The notes under the pieces: generated by a model
The model's database searches: none
The model's input: only the letters and a program-made list of their open reading frames with translations
What the model was told of the DNA's origin: nothing
Part shown: in pieces, positions 1-13,200 of the stretch
Numbering within the stretch: the first letter of the stretch is position 1
Layout of the letters: each line of letters begins with the position of its first letter
Made by a program: the position numbers and the translations under genes
Assembly: GCA_009103225.1 (NCBI GenBank)
Contig: RHPI01003642.1
Location: 219,132 to 283,131, forward strand
Source: Chlorokybus atmophyticus
Lineage: Eukaryota > Streptophyta > Chlorokybophyceae > Chlorokybales > Chlorokybaceae
Reading direction: 5' to 3'
Length of the DNA: 64,000 nt

Positions 1-339
1 GGCCCAGCCTGGCGTTCAAGCGAGTGGTTGCAGCGTTGTAGGTGTATAGTCGTGTGCGTCCACAATGTCATCGGCGGCAGTTACGCCCGGAGCGCCGTCC
101 GCGATGGGTCCGGAAGGACAGGACTGCGCTGCGCGTTGAAAGCCACTGTGTGTCCCTCAGCCTATCGTTCTTAAAACCGACCATCGCGGTAAGTCCCTTC
201 CCTGTAGCTTCTCTAAGCCTGGGGATTGCAACTGCTTTCATGCCGTGCTTGTGAAGCCCTGACTACTGCATTACACTGCATCCCAGCCAGTGTACTCACG
301 GCTGCGCGACATGCAATTGATCTATCTCACAATGGTGCT

Positions 340-1660
340 CACAGTTGCGGCTGTTACACATAGTGCAACTGATGTTGGATGAGCCGTTGAAGGAGGAGCT
401 GGACATGCGTGTGCTCATAGCGCTGAGTTGTTACATCAACATGCGGGTTGAACGATATGAATGGCTGTCCTTCAGTGGTGTTGGGGTCAGTGTGGCCATT
501 CCGTGAGCTGCTTGCATGCTGTATGATCTGATCGATTAATGTGTTGATGCCTGATGTGCAATCATCATCAACAGATGCAGGCGCAACCTGTTCCTGACCA
601 TCTACGACGACAAGTAGAGACAAGCTGCCGCTTATTATCATTTGAAAAAACAGACCGGGTATGATGCTACACATGTCATCAACCGCACTGAAGCGGTTAT
701 ATAGCAAGCAGCTGTATGACGTACATCGTGTTATGCGCCAGTATCATGGTAGCATAAGCCTAGGTTTGGCTGTCGTTAAAGAGTGGTGAAACATGTGTGC
801 TGTACAATGGTGCTGACAACCTTGCTGTACAGGCAGTGTTGAAGTCAACACAGATGTTCACTATGTTCCCTGAGTTTGCCAAATACATTATTGGGGACCC
901 ACTCACGCAGGCTCCTGCAGTCAGCCAACCAGGTGATGAGCTATTACTATGAAGTGAAATGATAGACATGCACGCTGAACAGGTTGTCATGTGAACTGAC
1001 GTTGTGGACGCAACCTGTAAGGTCTTTTCTCTGTTGCAGGGTTGGACTAATTGGCATACGTGACATTGCTAAACCAGCTGATGATGATGTGCACGCAACT
1101 AAACGAGGATGCCAATCTGCAGAACCATAATACATTGCCCATCAGATAGCCTTACTTTATGTAAGTGCTTCACTGCATTACCTGCATGTGTCATTGCAGC
1201 CATTATTGCAAACTGCTCGTGAGGTGGTCGCTGGCTGACAGTTGCTTAACTGCAGCAATTCCTTAATCTGACACGTGCGGAAACCAATGCCTTCAAGAAG
1301 CGAGTTGAAGAGCAGCAGTTTGAGAGCGTCAAACAGATCACGGAACAAGCGACAGCAACACCGGAGTTGAGTGACTTTCATCGGTAATGGTAAGGACTGT
1401 TAAGAAGAGTCATGCAGACTGCACATCACGAAGCAAGCAAAGTCAAGATGGCGTCCTGTCGTTCTATTGTGCAGAGTATGTCGCATGCTTGTAACTGTTT
1501 GTGTCTGATGTGATTTTGTGCACTGGCAGGCTCCATAAAGTTACTTGGGACATTCGGAGTCGGTATCACAGTTTCCACCGCAATTGCTTCAGAGGCTTCA
1601 GCCAGTGGCAGATGTTGTTCAGCATGCACAAGCTGCACTTGCAAGTTGATGTGCCAAGTT
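340..1660 (+). CDS. Unidentified multi-exon gene (exon-like pieces)
   Basis: I do not recognise this gene. Several plus-strand segments have protein-like composition and are flanked by plausible AG and GT splice sites. The best are about 833-931 (from AVLKSTQMF, ending before a GTGATG donor), about 1042-1130 (VGLIGIRDIAKPADDD), about 1255-1385 (a charged helical stretch including FKKRVEEQQFESVKQ) and about 1531-1620 (a hydrophobic stretch including KLLGTFGVGITVSTAIAS, possibly a membrane segment). Pieces near 355-440 and 652-735 are weaker. The 1255-1385 piece looks like coiled coil. I could not join all pieces in one consistent phase, and no start or stop codon can be assigned. The gene may be partial at the window edge. 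What I see is coding character; function is unknown. Confidence 0.4.
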
Positions 1661-1769
1661 TTGTTCCGCAAATGCCTATATTGTTTATTACAAAGTATCC
1701 TTTTGGGTGTGCGGTGTTATTGCTAGCATCAAATCCTGCGCCATCTCAACCAATGAGCTGCTAGTCAAA

Positions 1770-3300
1770 CCAAGCACTCAACCCACAGCAGTTGTGCAGG
1801 TGGAGGGGGTACAATCTGAGAATCTCAAGCGATCACAATCGTACACTTAATGCAATGTTCAACTGTCCATGCGTAGTACATGCAACCATGACACATGCAT
1901 GGCTACATGCACCGCAGTGCATACTTTGTACACCTATAGCTGCCGCGCGCATATCAGTTTACATCCTATATAACATGACACAGGCGGCAACCACCATCAT
2001 TGCGTGTACATAACCCATTTGCCTAGCAAACATTTGATACACCAGAGTTGAAGTAGGCAAACAACAAGGCAAGCAACATACACAGCAGTGCCTAGTTTTG
2101 GCAACCACATGCACAGGTTAAAATTGCAAGGGCCGGTAAAACAAGCAGACACAACACAAATTTTACTAAGCTTCAAGCAATGACCTACACGACGGCACTT
2201 GATTTGTCGTCCATGCAGCTTCCGCAGCGGCTCGCCATGCTCCTGCTTGATTATGCTTACAGCACATTTGCAGATATCATGATTATCAATGCCTGTATAA
2301 TCAACGAGGTGGGTAGTACAGTAGTACATAATTGAGCATTGCTGGCATATCACTGCACGTAAGTTGGTGAGGGTCATTATGGACAGCGTGTTACAATGTG
2401 ACCCTGCAACATCTGCATATGGCTACGGCCGTTGAGATTTATGTACAAACACATGATTTATTGTATACTCTATTATACAGTAATTATACAGTAATTAATA
2501 ATCATATAGGCTTAACGTTGAGCTTAGGTAATGACTAGCCTAACACTCAGCTAGGCTACTAGTATGGAAGTTGAGGTTGCTGTGTATCGGAATGTTTGCC
2601 TCTGAATACAGAGGTAAATATTACATAGGGTATCCATTATGGTCATCCCCAGTTAAACACACATGCTCAGTGTGCAAATATATAGCATACAAGAACAAGC
2701 AAGCATGAACAAGCAGACACAGTCATTACACCCGGGCCTTCACCTCATCTTCACCCCACTAAATGCCTTACGTGCTATGCAAGTGTCGTGCAGCAGGAGG
2801 CAGCAGCAGCTACCAACGGCATAACCAAACCAGTGAATCACAAGTTTTATGCTGTGTTTTTTGCGCTAATTACCAACCAATTCTTAATGTCTGCCTCATG
2901 CCACTTTTGCACACATATGGCACTTCGTTCGAAAAGTTTATACAAAAACTTGTAATTGGATTTAATTCATAGGCTAGAAGGCCCCAAGAGTGATCGTTGT
3001 ATTGCCCTACATGCTGTACTCTGATCCACAATGTGACGCGTTTAGTTATATTGTGGGCCCCTCTATTTTACCCTATCATATACCGGTTTGCATGCTCATG
3101 ACCATCGGAATGTTCAAGTTATGCATGTACGCATGCTTGGGGGTGAGGGATTAAACCAAACAATGAATTGGTTGACCATCGCTTTGGTAGCGAAGGTTGA
3201 TTACAGCGCTTGTCCTTCACTACATGGGAATGGTCAACAACCAGGTCAATAATGAGCCTTTATTAATCATTATGCAACATTAAAAGGCATTGTCAAGCGT
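1770..3300. other. Intergenic stretch, no gene seen
   Basis: This stretch is moderately AT-rich and has only short ORFs without exon-like character. It includes a copy of the dispersed TGCAT..TTTGTACAC motif near 1910-1945. I see no RNA gene or convincing exon. Confidence 0.5.
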
Positions 3301-3329
3301 GCACATAAAATTTCATGAGCTTAGAGCTT

Positions 3330-5080
3330 AGAGCAGCACTGACTCAACCTTCTATCCCCCCCCCCGCCCCCGCCGTTCCTCGCTGCCGCTACGGCCACCA
3401 AGGCGTTAAGGGCGGGAGCTCAGTTGTACCTCAAAGTTGGAACCCAATGACGGCTGACATCAAGCTTAGTGTCTGCGGCGGGTGCCTTGCTTGTAGCTGT
3501 AGCGGAGTGGCGGAGTGGTGTTCTATTTGCGACAAGCTTAGGGCGAGGCGGAGGGCACAATACGAGGATTGCTGCTTGTAAATGGTGGCTGGGGATTGCG
3601 CATGCCTGTCATGGCGTGCGGGCATATTGTGCATGCTACATGTAATCCCCGTTAATGTGGAATAGGCTAAGAAGGGCTTGTGAAGCATTAATAAGCAATA
3701 CACACAACCTCTCATGGTAGCGACTTTTGCTATCATGGCCTAGTCGGCTAAGCCCCGCGTTACACACTACAGGTTGGTTCTAGTGCTGCTGGTACCTGCT
3801 TCTCACCTCCGCCAGCTTCCTTCATGCATGCAGTTAACTATAGCACATAGGCGATTGCTGCATCTACCTTTGCAAAGTTGGTTGCCGTTGTTTGTGGTGT
3901 AGGCGAGTGCATGCTGCACATGTAATGCTGCAATTCCATCGCCCAGCCTTTACCCCGAAAGGTACCGCTATGCCATCTGCTACCGTTGTTGGTGTTGTCG
4001 TAGAAGTTGTAAGTGTTGTCGTTCATGCAATTGTTAGAGTCCATACATCACTTACGCATACGGCCTTTACCATGTAGGCGGCATACTGCAGTATTGAGGC
4101 AGTTTCGTGCCGTGATCCAACACAATGCATGTAGCTGCAAGTACCAGTAGCATGCCGCGAAATGTACACAACAAAGCAATAATGGTTGACACTGGAAGCG
4201 CATACCGGCGCTACTATACACCAACTAGACCGCTGGACTCTTAGCACTTGGACCCTAGCAGAGGACATGCAGAGGCGGATAGGCAGGCAGGCAAGGACTC
4301 GCCACCTGCACGGCAGGAGGCGAGGCATGTAGGCTGGGGTGTACCAGTTTTTGTCCAGGTCTCTGTGTGTCAGTGTATGATGGCGGCGTCCTGGAAGCAG
4401 ACAGCGAGCGCCATCACTAGAGGCGCTGGTTGTGCCATCTCAAAGGGGCACATCATTATTGACGTTGGCAATGTTCGTAGTATTGCTGTGCAGCCTCTTT
4501 CGTACACTCCCCTTTGCTTACGCCGGAGCGTAGCATCCACAGGTCGTCATGAGTTGGAAAGAGAGGTGGCACCTTTGTTAAGCTGGCGGGCTTGGTGACA
4601 GCGGCTTCATTTGCGCGTCCAGTTTACATGAGGCCTGTGAGCACCCGTGAGGACATGATCAACCCTGATGACAAACACACACAACTTGATAAACTGAATT
4701 GGTAGTGTGCATGTGAGTGTTGGTGTGCATGTGGCATATGTATGCGTGTGTCTCACACAGCACTTCACATACCCTATACACATTGGAAGCAGAACTGCGT
4801 GAAAAGGATGCTACATTTGCTCGCTTGCAAATGATGGTGGCGAAGTCTAAGGCCCATACTTACTGTACACAACTGTAACTTACTGTTACTCTCTGCTTTC
4901 GTAAGTTTGTGCACGCTGCTTGCAACAGTGACCAGGTGCTTACGCTGTTTGAGCACTACTACGCAGAGTGATCAAGTGCTTGCCAAGACTATTGCAATCC
5001 AAACATTATCAAGCGATGTCTATAGAAGAGAAGCGGCGAGCACTAGACAAAGAGTTGAGAGCCATGTGTGGGGAGTGTAA
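3330..5080 (+). CDS. Unidentified multi-exon gene, small coiled-coil or organellar protein
   Basis: I do not recognise this gene. Exon-like pieces on the plus strand include about 3945-4008 (ending at a strong GTAAGT donor), about 4556-4698 (GTFVKLAGLVTAASFARP, then a segment rich in D, K and H, ending at a GTAGTG donor), about 4793-4860 (ELREKDATFARLQMMVAKSK) and about 4993-5080 (SIEEKRRALDKELRAMCGE). The last two are charged and probably helical. A possible start is the ATGGCG at 4381. Phases between pieces were only partly checked, so the exact model is uncertain. It lies about 270 bp before the 3' end of the convergent NTAQ1 gene. Pieces here and at 0.3-1.7 kb could belong to one gene. 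Confidence 0.4.
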
Positions 5081-5352
5081 GACTCGGTCAGAGTGTGGGC
5101 AGATGGGGTCTCCTACAGATATGGGCAGTTAGTCTTCCGTTGCATGGTAGATGCATTGATGTTGTGAAGGTGAAACGCTCACTGTCAAGATCATGGAAGA
5201 ATCTGGTTGTCAGGTAGCAGTGCTGAGTATGGCCATGCTTAGCACTAAATGTACGGGTTCCAAACCAGTTAGGAATGCCCAAATGCCGGAATCCACTTCG
5301 AGGCCAATGTGGCCAGCTATACACAGCACTGCTATCACCTATTACAAACTAA

Positions 5353-6915
5353 TTACATACTGTTGCTAAGAAATGACAAGAATGCGATTTCTTCCACTAC
5401 AGCACCAAGAGCGCTATTCACCCTATTCTGCAGCCACTGCTTCAATGGGGCGGTCTCTGCTGAAGTCGACTTGCGGTCCGTGTCCAACATGTCATTGGAC
5501 ATCTTGATGTAGTCACCCAGATTGTGAGCGCTTTGAGCACCTGCGCTGGCTGGTGGTCAACTCATGGTACCCTTACATCGGGCCAGCAATCCACCTTAAC
5601 TCAAGTACTCACCACGTCCCCTAATGCAATCGCCGGGTGGAGGCGGCGCAATCCACGAGCCGTCTCGGTTGCGCATGTGCCGCCTATCAGAGGCAAAGGC
5701 GTCCCTAAACGAAGGCGCTGCAACAATGCGATACAACCTGTGCACAACAGCGCAACAGTAAAGCTCACGCTATGCTCTCAATTACATCCATGCACACAAG
5801 CCAGCAACATGTTGCAACTGTGCGTGCCTTCTCTTTGGAAATGGCAGGTCCAACCGCAAGGCTTGCCGCTGGTACTCTTTGATTGAGACGGGAAAGTCGA
5901 GTGTGGTGTCTAAGTCCCACACTAGCGCACCGTGCTGTACGCTAGTCTGTACAACAGAAGCATTTGAGTACCGAGACCTGTGCCAAGCGGGTCTGCTGCT
6001 GTGCATGACGCTCACTTGCACGCATATGACATGGTAGTCCCACAAACACAAGCCTCCATCTGCTGCTTTGCCCGCCTTTTGTCGCCAAAGGGCAATCTGC
6101 ATGTGGTCACATGGTGTGGTGCGGTCAGCGTGCATACCAGTCCTCAAGCAAAGCCCTGGGCTGATACTTGGCAACATTCAGCATGACGCACACAACACCA
6201 CGTTTGTAGTGTTATGTTTGTTATGCCTCTTGTGTGGGGTACTAGCGTGAGCTTAGCTTACATGCTGGCGCTGGTTGGAGATGAAGACGACCAACAAGTC
6301 AGACAGGTCCTCGCGTGCGATCTTGGCGGCTGCTAACCGCTCGCAAAGCCGGTAAACGTTCTCCTCACTGGTATGGGATTGCACACATGCAGCATTATCA
6401 CGAAGCAGCACATAATGCAAGCAAGTTGAAAGCAGAAGTTGAGCCAGAAGCAAACACAGCCACTGTGCAGGCATTCTAACATCAACAGACGCAGTACACA
6501 TACATCAATTGACACGACAGGCACACATGGCCATGCATGCGTTGCTGATGCTCCTACACCAGCTCGAGCTGGCAGTTAACAGCCTTCAGCCAGTAGATCA
6601 GCTTGGCGATCTTGCATCAAGGCCTGTTTCCTATCTGTTTTCAAATACTTGGCTTCATGACAAGCTGATCTGTCATCTTGGACCGGTTGATTTTGGCAGA
6701 GCAAATGAGACGCATGCATGTCCACTACTCCTTACATCCGTTTTTCTGCAAACGATTGCTCACCAGTAACAGGCCGTGTAGGCGCAGGCCTCCTTTCTTA
6801 AAGCAGCGACAGTAGTAGCAGCAGCAGAAGTAGAAGTAGCCCCTCCTCGTGCTACCAGCAGCTCCTCCTCAGCCGTATGCTCTTCAGCCTTAACCGCCGG
6901 CGCCGCCACAGACAT
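5353..6915 (-). CDS. NTAQ1: Protein N-terminal glutamine amidohydrolase (NTAQ1), complete
   Basis: This enzyme deamidates N-terminal glutamine to glutamate, the first step that feeds such proteins into the Arg/N-degron pathway in cytosol and nucleus. Six exons join in phase: 6915-6764, 6367-6262, 6096-6016, 5946-5796, 5717-5613 and 5540-5353, giving 260 residues. All family landmarks are present: ACY-C-EEN with catalytic Cys51, VVFISNQRQ, the hallmark WDYHV with His108, WDLDT with Asp124, and FASDRRHM followed by a PPPP segment. The catalytic Cys codon is split by intron 1 (TG|T). The N-terminus is longer and Ala/Glu-rich compared with the roughly 205-residue human protein. A Ser/Thr/Asp-rich insert of about 25 residues precedes the C-terminal LGAVV block. 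It is transcribed divergently from the FAD oxidoreductase gene. Confidence 0.95.
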
Positions 6916-6987
6916 GCCACTGCACTTGTCTCGGCGCTGTGAGTGTGAGCGTGAGTGACATTTGGGTTGGCATTTGTTGGGTCACTC
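6916..6987. promoter_or_regulatory. 72-bp bidirectional promoter / 5' UTR region
   Basis: Only 72 bp separate the NTAQ1 start codon (6915, minus strand) from the FAD oxidoreductase start (6988, plus strand). The space holds no clear TATA box. Both transcripts must start within it or inside each other's coding region, so a shared GC-type promoter is inferred. Confidence 0.6.
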
Positions 6988-9900
6988 ATGGCGGCGGCGG
7001 CGGCGGCGGCGGCGCCGTCGGAGTGGTTGGCAGAGCCTGGGGGCTTTTGCTTTGGCGTTCCCCCCAGGACAAGGCGGAAGAGTAGACAGCTGTTGTCCAG
7101 GCGGGCGGTCGTCAGGGCAAGCGCCGCAGCATCTCAAGAGCCAGGGCAAGGCAGTGATGAGGTTGCCAGACGTGCCGTCGTGGTCGGCGGCGGCTGGGCG
7201 GGGTTTGGCGCCGCTCACCAGCTGTTTAAGCATGGCTTCCAGGTCCGTTGCCACAGCTTCAAATGCACGCTTTCTGCAAGTGGCAGAGCTTTGTCAAACC
7301 CTCGTACATGCTTCCGCCAAATGCAGGTGACGCTTGTTGACGCCGCAGATAACCCTGGCGGTCTGTCCAGTGGCTTTCGCACCGCCAATGGCCGCCCGGT
7401 TGAAGCTGGCATCAAGGGCTTCTGGTGAGCATTCACAGAAGGCATGAGCATCACTGGTCGCATGCGGCATTGCTGTGCATGCGTTTGTGCTGCCATGCAG
7501 TGTGGTGGTTGTTGACCAAAACCAGTGCATGAATATGTGCTGTTCTTGGGATGCAGGTACCAGTATCACAACATCTATGCGCTGATGGACGAGCTGCAGC
7601 TTGTGCGTAACCGACAGCGTATGCCACGCAGCATATGAAAGAGTGCTCGCATCTGAAAGGCATGTCGTAGCGCTGCAGCGCAGCTGCCAGCCATCAAACT
7701 AACTCGTATCTCATGCGTTGCCTTTATGCAGGAGCCGTTTACAGATTGGACTCGAAGCACGTTCTATTCGCCTCGCGGCATAGTGGTGGAATCACCAATC
7801 TTCCAGGAGCTCCCCCGTTTGCCAGCACCGCTGGGGAATCTGGTGTACACAAACCCATACTTCAGGCATGGGCATTGCTGTTGGCCCTCCCTCAGACCTT
7901 TGCTTAATACATGCCAGGCATATAGGTCATGTTGTTGTTTGCACAGAAATCTCCCGCTGCTTGACCGCCTCAGCGCCTTGCCTCTGCTGCGAGCGCTGCT
8001 GGAGTTTGATGTGGTACGCTACGCACTGTGCTTTCTGTGCACATTGCACATATAGCAACATGTATAGAAGACAATGTCATGTGTACATGTACAGTGCAGG
8101 ATGAGGCAACGTACAACCTGTATGACAAAATGACAGCACGCGAGTTGTTCAGAACTGCCGGCGTCTCCAAACGGCTCTATGACGACTTCCTGCAACCAAT
8201 CCTGCTCGTGACTCTGTTTGCACCCGCTGAGAAACTTTCAGGTGCGACTATTCACCATGCTTACAATACCACAACTGCTTGCACAACCATTAGGTGTTTG
8301 CAGAAAGTCTTTGCGGTTCGACTGCCTTGGTTTCTGCTCTGAAGTTTAATCCATGTGTGTGGTTGTCACAGCTTCCGCTGCACTCGGAGCTCTCTACTAC
8401 TACGTGCTCGCGCATCAAGCGGACTTTGATGTTAGGTGGTGCAAAGGCTCAGTAGCAGAACGCATTTTCACGCCATGGGTCAACAAGCTGCGGGCTCAGG
8501 GTGCACAGATTACCGGCGGCAGGTTGGTTGAGAAAGTCAGCTGCAACGATGCTGGGCTCGTGTCAAGTGTGACCACAGGTAGTGGCCAAGTTTTGGGGTT
8601 GTCAATATGATCGTGCAGCGTATGTGCCGTTGTGTATTTTGCACATGACAAGGTGGGTTGCGCAGTTGACAAGGGCGGAGAAAAAGAAACCATACCAGCT
8701 GATGTTGTCGTGTTCGCTGTTGGCGTCAATGCGATGCAGGTGACTTGCAAGTGTTGCGTCGCTATTGTGTGAGTCATCGAGCGCATGCTTCAATCCTGCG
8801 GCTGAGCCACTTGGCGAGGAGCTAGCAAACACTGGCATGCAATATTTTAGGCGGATGTGATTTCTCAATCATCCACACCTGTGCATCAGTCACTACCTGG
8901 GGACATCGCAACCGCCAACATGTCAACACAGACACTTGTGCTATGCAGAAAGTACTAAGCCAGAGTCTGTGCCTGCAGAAAATTGTTGCTGCATCACCTT
9001 TGCTGGCGGGGCGCAAAGACTTCACAGCCTTTGCAAATCTGGGCGCTGTTGATGTGCTGGCAGTGCGTTTGTGGCTTGACAGATACGTGACAGTGAAGAA
9101 CCCTTCCAACGTGTTTGCCAAGTTTGATTCTACAACTGGTGGCACATTCTTCGACCTCACTGTGCTGCAGCAGGAGGTGAGGTGTGGACGCAATGCAGAC
9201 TAGGTTGCTCCATTGGAGGAGATTTGTTCATTCTGAGCGGCATGCCTACAGGAAGGCTTGGCAGCAGCGGTGCCCTCTGGTGGGACTGTTGATGAATTTG
9301 GACAAGGGTCGGTAGTGGAGGTTGACTTCTACCATGCGTCCCAGCTTCTCCCGTTGTCCAACGATACCCTTGTCCAGCTGGTCAGCAGTTGACACTTGTC
9401 AGAGCATGCTGACTGTTACGCAGCACCTTGTGATCAACATCTGCATCAGTACCCATATCCACATGTCACTCTGTGCTATTTCTCCAGTGTTTGCACAAGT
9501 ATCTGGCTGGCTGCGAGCCTGCATACGCCGCCTGCAAGGTGCTCGACAGCAGTGTGTTGCGCTTCAAGGGTGCGGTGACGCTGTTTGGTCCAGGTTCCCA
9601 CCAGCACATGCCAACCACGCAGACAAGCATCCTCAATGTGTTCATCGCCGGTGACTGGCTCAAGCAAGGCCCCGGGTCTCATGGTGCACGCGGGTTGTCA
9701 CAGGTCAGTGATGTGCTTGCAAAGATGCATATAGTTGTTACTGTGCAGTTGGCCTGTGCGGCCTAATTCAGTCAAGAATACTTACCCAGGCGCATACTGT
9801 ACACAGGAAAAGGCATATGTCACAGGTTTGCAAGCAGCAAATGCAGCAGCCGGTTGGCTACCCACACAGCCCCGGCACTATGACATGTTGCCAGTTCCCA

Positions 9901-10013
9901 TCCTTCCTGTAGAGCAGGATGAAGTCCAATTTCAAGTTGGCAAGTCTTTGTTCAGAGCAACAAGGCAAACCCTTCAACAGTTAGGACTTGGCAGCGTTTT
10001 CATTGGACCATGA
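6988..10013 (+). CDS. Plastid-type FAD-dependent amine oxidase / carotene desaturase-like oxidoreductase
   Basis: Twelve exons join in phase: 6988-7242, 7327-7424, 7557-7602, 7732-7865, 7947-8013, 8100-8241, 8372-8568, 8653-8739, 8949-9176, 9252-9380, 9488-9703 and 9807-10013, giving 601 residues. The N-terminus is an Ala/Arg/Ser-rich leader typical of plastid targeting. It is followed by the dinucleotide-binding motif VVVGGGWAGFGAA and a DAADNPGG segment. The middle part (PFTDWTRSTFYSPRG, DFDVRWCKGSVAERIFTPW) matches a plant family of FAD/NAD(P)-binding oxidoreductases annotated as phytoene or zeta-carotene desaturase-like. The C-terminal FIAGDWLKQGPGSHGARG is the usual second FAD-binding block. 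The substrate is unknown. The intron after 7865 has a GC donor and is an in-frame multiple of three. The exon 7 donor was placed at 8569 to keep phase with exon 8. Confidence 0.9.
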
Positions 10014-10292
10014 TATATAACTCGCGAAACCGTTCTGCTTTGTGTATGGCTCATTTTGGTCTGCACCTGAGCTTGCATTGTGTCCACCAGTGTTCTTGGT
10101 CGTACTTGGAAATCATCTGCAATGGCAGTAATTGTTGCCATCATGCTTTAGCTGACTGTTTAGCATTATCATCCTGTCTCAGATGGGGGCACAACAGAAT
10201 TCCGTAGTGCTTGTGACTTGCGTCGTGTGCAATCATTATTTCTCAAAAGCTATTTCGCAAGAGCTGTACAGAGCTTGGGCTTATGTGCACAA

Positions 10293-13200
10293 TCAGCCCG
10301 CACTGGGGCGGGTTTTGTTGTAAGCGCTGAGCAAAGCTATGGCGCAGATGGATGCCGCAAAGGCCTTGGTGGGAACCTCCTTGAAACCCTTGGATCCCGA
10401 GTCGTACTTGTGAAACTTGCTCACCATCTGCGCCTCGATGGTGGAGGGACCAGCTCCACATAGCCTCTTGACCTGCATGTGTGAGAAGGTGAGCACAGAC
10501 GTTGTGTGAAGTGCATGAGTGACTTGCACAGAACCTGTACACACCTCTGCGCGTTCCACATTAAGAGAGTACAGCCCCTTGAAGATGGTGCTTCTGTCGT
10601 TCTTGAACAGCACGACAAAGTTGTCACTTGCACACTGGTCGAGTACTTGAAGCACCTGCGCAGTATGCAAGGCGCGGGGTCAGGGGGCTTGCACCATGGT
10701 AAGCAACAGACGCATGGCTCAGTGTTCTCGATTGGCATGGGCGCACCTGAGTGTTGTCCTCCTTCTTGGCAACACCAGCCAGGCACACCGTGTTGAGCGC
10801 ATTGCGGACAAGTTTGCGGTTGGACATGCGCACGGGTGGTGCATACAGCACCAGCCCGCTGCCGCCGTTGTTTGCATTACCATTGCTGCCCCCGCTGGGT
10901 GGGGCAGTCGCAAGAGACGACAGTGGAGCTTGCTGTTCTGCTTGCTGTTCGTCCTCCTGCTGCTGTTGTTGGCTATGCGTTGGTTGTTGCACTTCTGCAT
11001 GTTGAAGTTGTTGTCTTGGTGCTTCTACTGGTCGTCGTTCAGGTGCCTCTGCAGGAGGTGGAATGGAAGGCTGCTGCTGCTGCTGCTGTTGTTGTTCAAG
11101 TGAAGCACGCTTCGGTCGTTCCAAACCTGATACTCTCCTCTTTGTTGATGATGGCGGTAGGCCGTCGCGCCTGGCCTTGATCACCTCCTCCTCCGTCGCC
11201 TTCTGTTGTCGCGCCAGCAGAAACCTCTCCCTCTTCTTGTCCAACTCCACCTGAGGATAACACAGCAACCCTCAGCAAATATCACACCTTCAGACTCAGG
11301 CTCAGCTAGTATTACGACTGTTGCTCACTTGAACGCGGGTCTGGCGGACTTTCCAGGCATCTTCCGAGTTATTAGCCTCGCCATCACCATCCTCGCCCTC
11401 GACATCATCTCCAACATGGTCCGGATTGTTGCTGACTTCAAACGCCGCGCCTCGGCTTGTGACAGTAATGGGCGTGATGATGTCGGCGCCGTTGTCTCTG
11501 CTGGCAAACAATAGGTGCGCGCGACGATGCTGCGGGACATTGGCTCTGATGCTAACTTCCTCTTCTTCGTCGCTATCATCCGCATCTTGACGATATCGCT
11601 CCGCGCTCAAAGCAATCGTGAAGCCACCACCTTTGCTACCATTGCTTCCGCTGCCGAGGAGGTAGCCTCTGTAGGCGCCGGCGTTGGCAATGAGGATGCT
11701 GCCACTGCACGAAGCCAATGACGGAGTAGCCGCATCCACTCCATTGTCATGGTCATCACGGATAACACTGTCTCTTGGCGACGAGAACTCCACCTCATCT
11801 GGAGCATTGAGAGACTCCTCATTTAGAACAGCACTTTGCTCTCGCGCACTTTGCGAACAGCGTAACTGCGTGTGACTGCTGCTGCGCCTTGCATCACTTT
11901 GAGAGCTTATGGATAAGTGCTCCCGTGTTGTTGTGGTGCTGTCGTCTGCGGTTGCTGTGATGCATTCCATTGCAGGGGAGACAGCAATTTCGCAGCTTTC
12001 AGCATTCCTGCTACGCGTGCGGCTCTTATGCAGTGTCATGCTACGCCTTGCTATGGACCCGTCACCCAGAACGGTGGCGGACAGGCGTGCCCCATGTGTG
12101 AAGTGTGTGCTTGAGATCAGCTCGGCTTCGCTGTGAGTCTCGATGCTGTTGCAGTGGCTCTCGCGCGCACTCCCAGCGCAATCATTGGCCTCGTCTAGTT
12201 CTGCATGGCTTCTGTCAAAAGTGCTCTCCTCGGCACCAACACCGACGCCAACATCTTGGTGTGTAATGCTGCCCTGCCCTTTGCTTGATGGGCTTCCAAC
12301 CTAAGACGAGATTACACTTCAAATGAGAGTTGGTTCCTTCAAACACAAACAAGTATATGCTCAACTTGACCCACCTGAACTCCCAGTTCTGCACTCTCCC
12401 TGCGTCGTACTCGGCGGTGTTTGCGTTGATACCGATCAGCAACCTCCACAACATCATTGTTGTCCTCCTCTTCCTCTTCCTCTTCCTCTTGTTCCCACTC
12501 AAGCCATGCATTGACGCTGAACCGCGCCCTGTCCGCGATGCCCGGCCGCAGCGCCCGCATCGCAACCGACTCGCTCATAGCCTTGCTGTTGATGTGGTGC
12601 GGCTTTTGTTTGTTGTGCTTCGCTGCTTGCGGGGTTGTCGAAGATGTTGTTAACAAGGACGAGGATGAAGACGATATTATTGCAGAGGCTCGCACGGAGC
12701 GCTCTGCTGTTATGGCGCCTTGGGTGGAGACCGTTGGTGAGGTTGCACCTGTCCGCGTCTTTGTTGTTGGGCTGTTTGTGCTTGTGCGTGCGGGTGTCTT
12801 GGGTTTTGTTGCTCTTGTTGTTGTTGTTGCTATTGCACTCATACCAACAGCACTTGTCTTATATGCTGCATGCCCATTCGCATCCACGCTTGTGGTTGCG
12901 GCAGAGTTGGAGGAGGACCTCAGTGATGATCTGGTCGTTGTCAATGGCATGGATGTTGATGTCCTCATCGTGGGCGTCGCCGACATTGGAGGAGGCACTG
13001 GCAGCAGCGGTGGCAACACAAATACGGGACCTTCGGGCGCAATGTGTTGTTGTTGTCTCGTAGCAGCAGACCCAATCTTGTTGCCCTTCAGCAGACTCAG
13101 CTTGCTAGTTGCATAACCTCCCCCAACCACACCAGCAGCGGCAGCAGAAGAAGCAGAAGCTTGGTCACCGCCATCGTTACTCTTCCGAACAACACCGTTT

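Noticed and set aside
1997-2377. 126-residue minus-strand ORF rich in Cys
   Set aside because: There are no splice-site context, homology or compositional signs of coding. It lies in repeat-bearing intergenic DNA.
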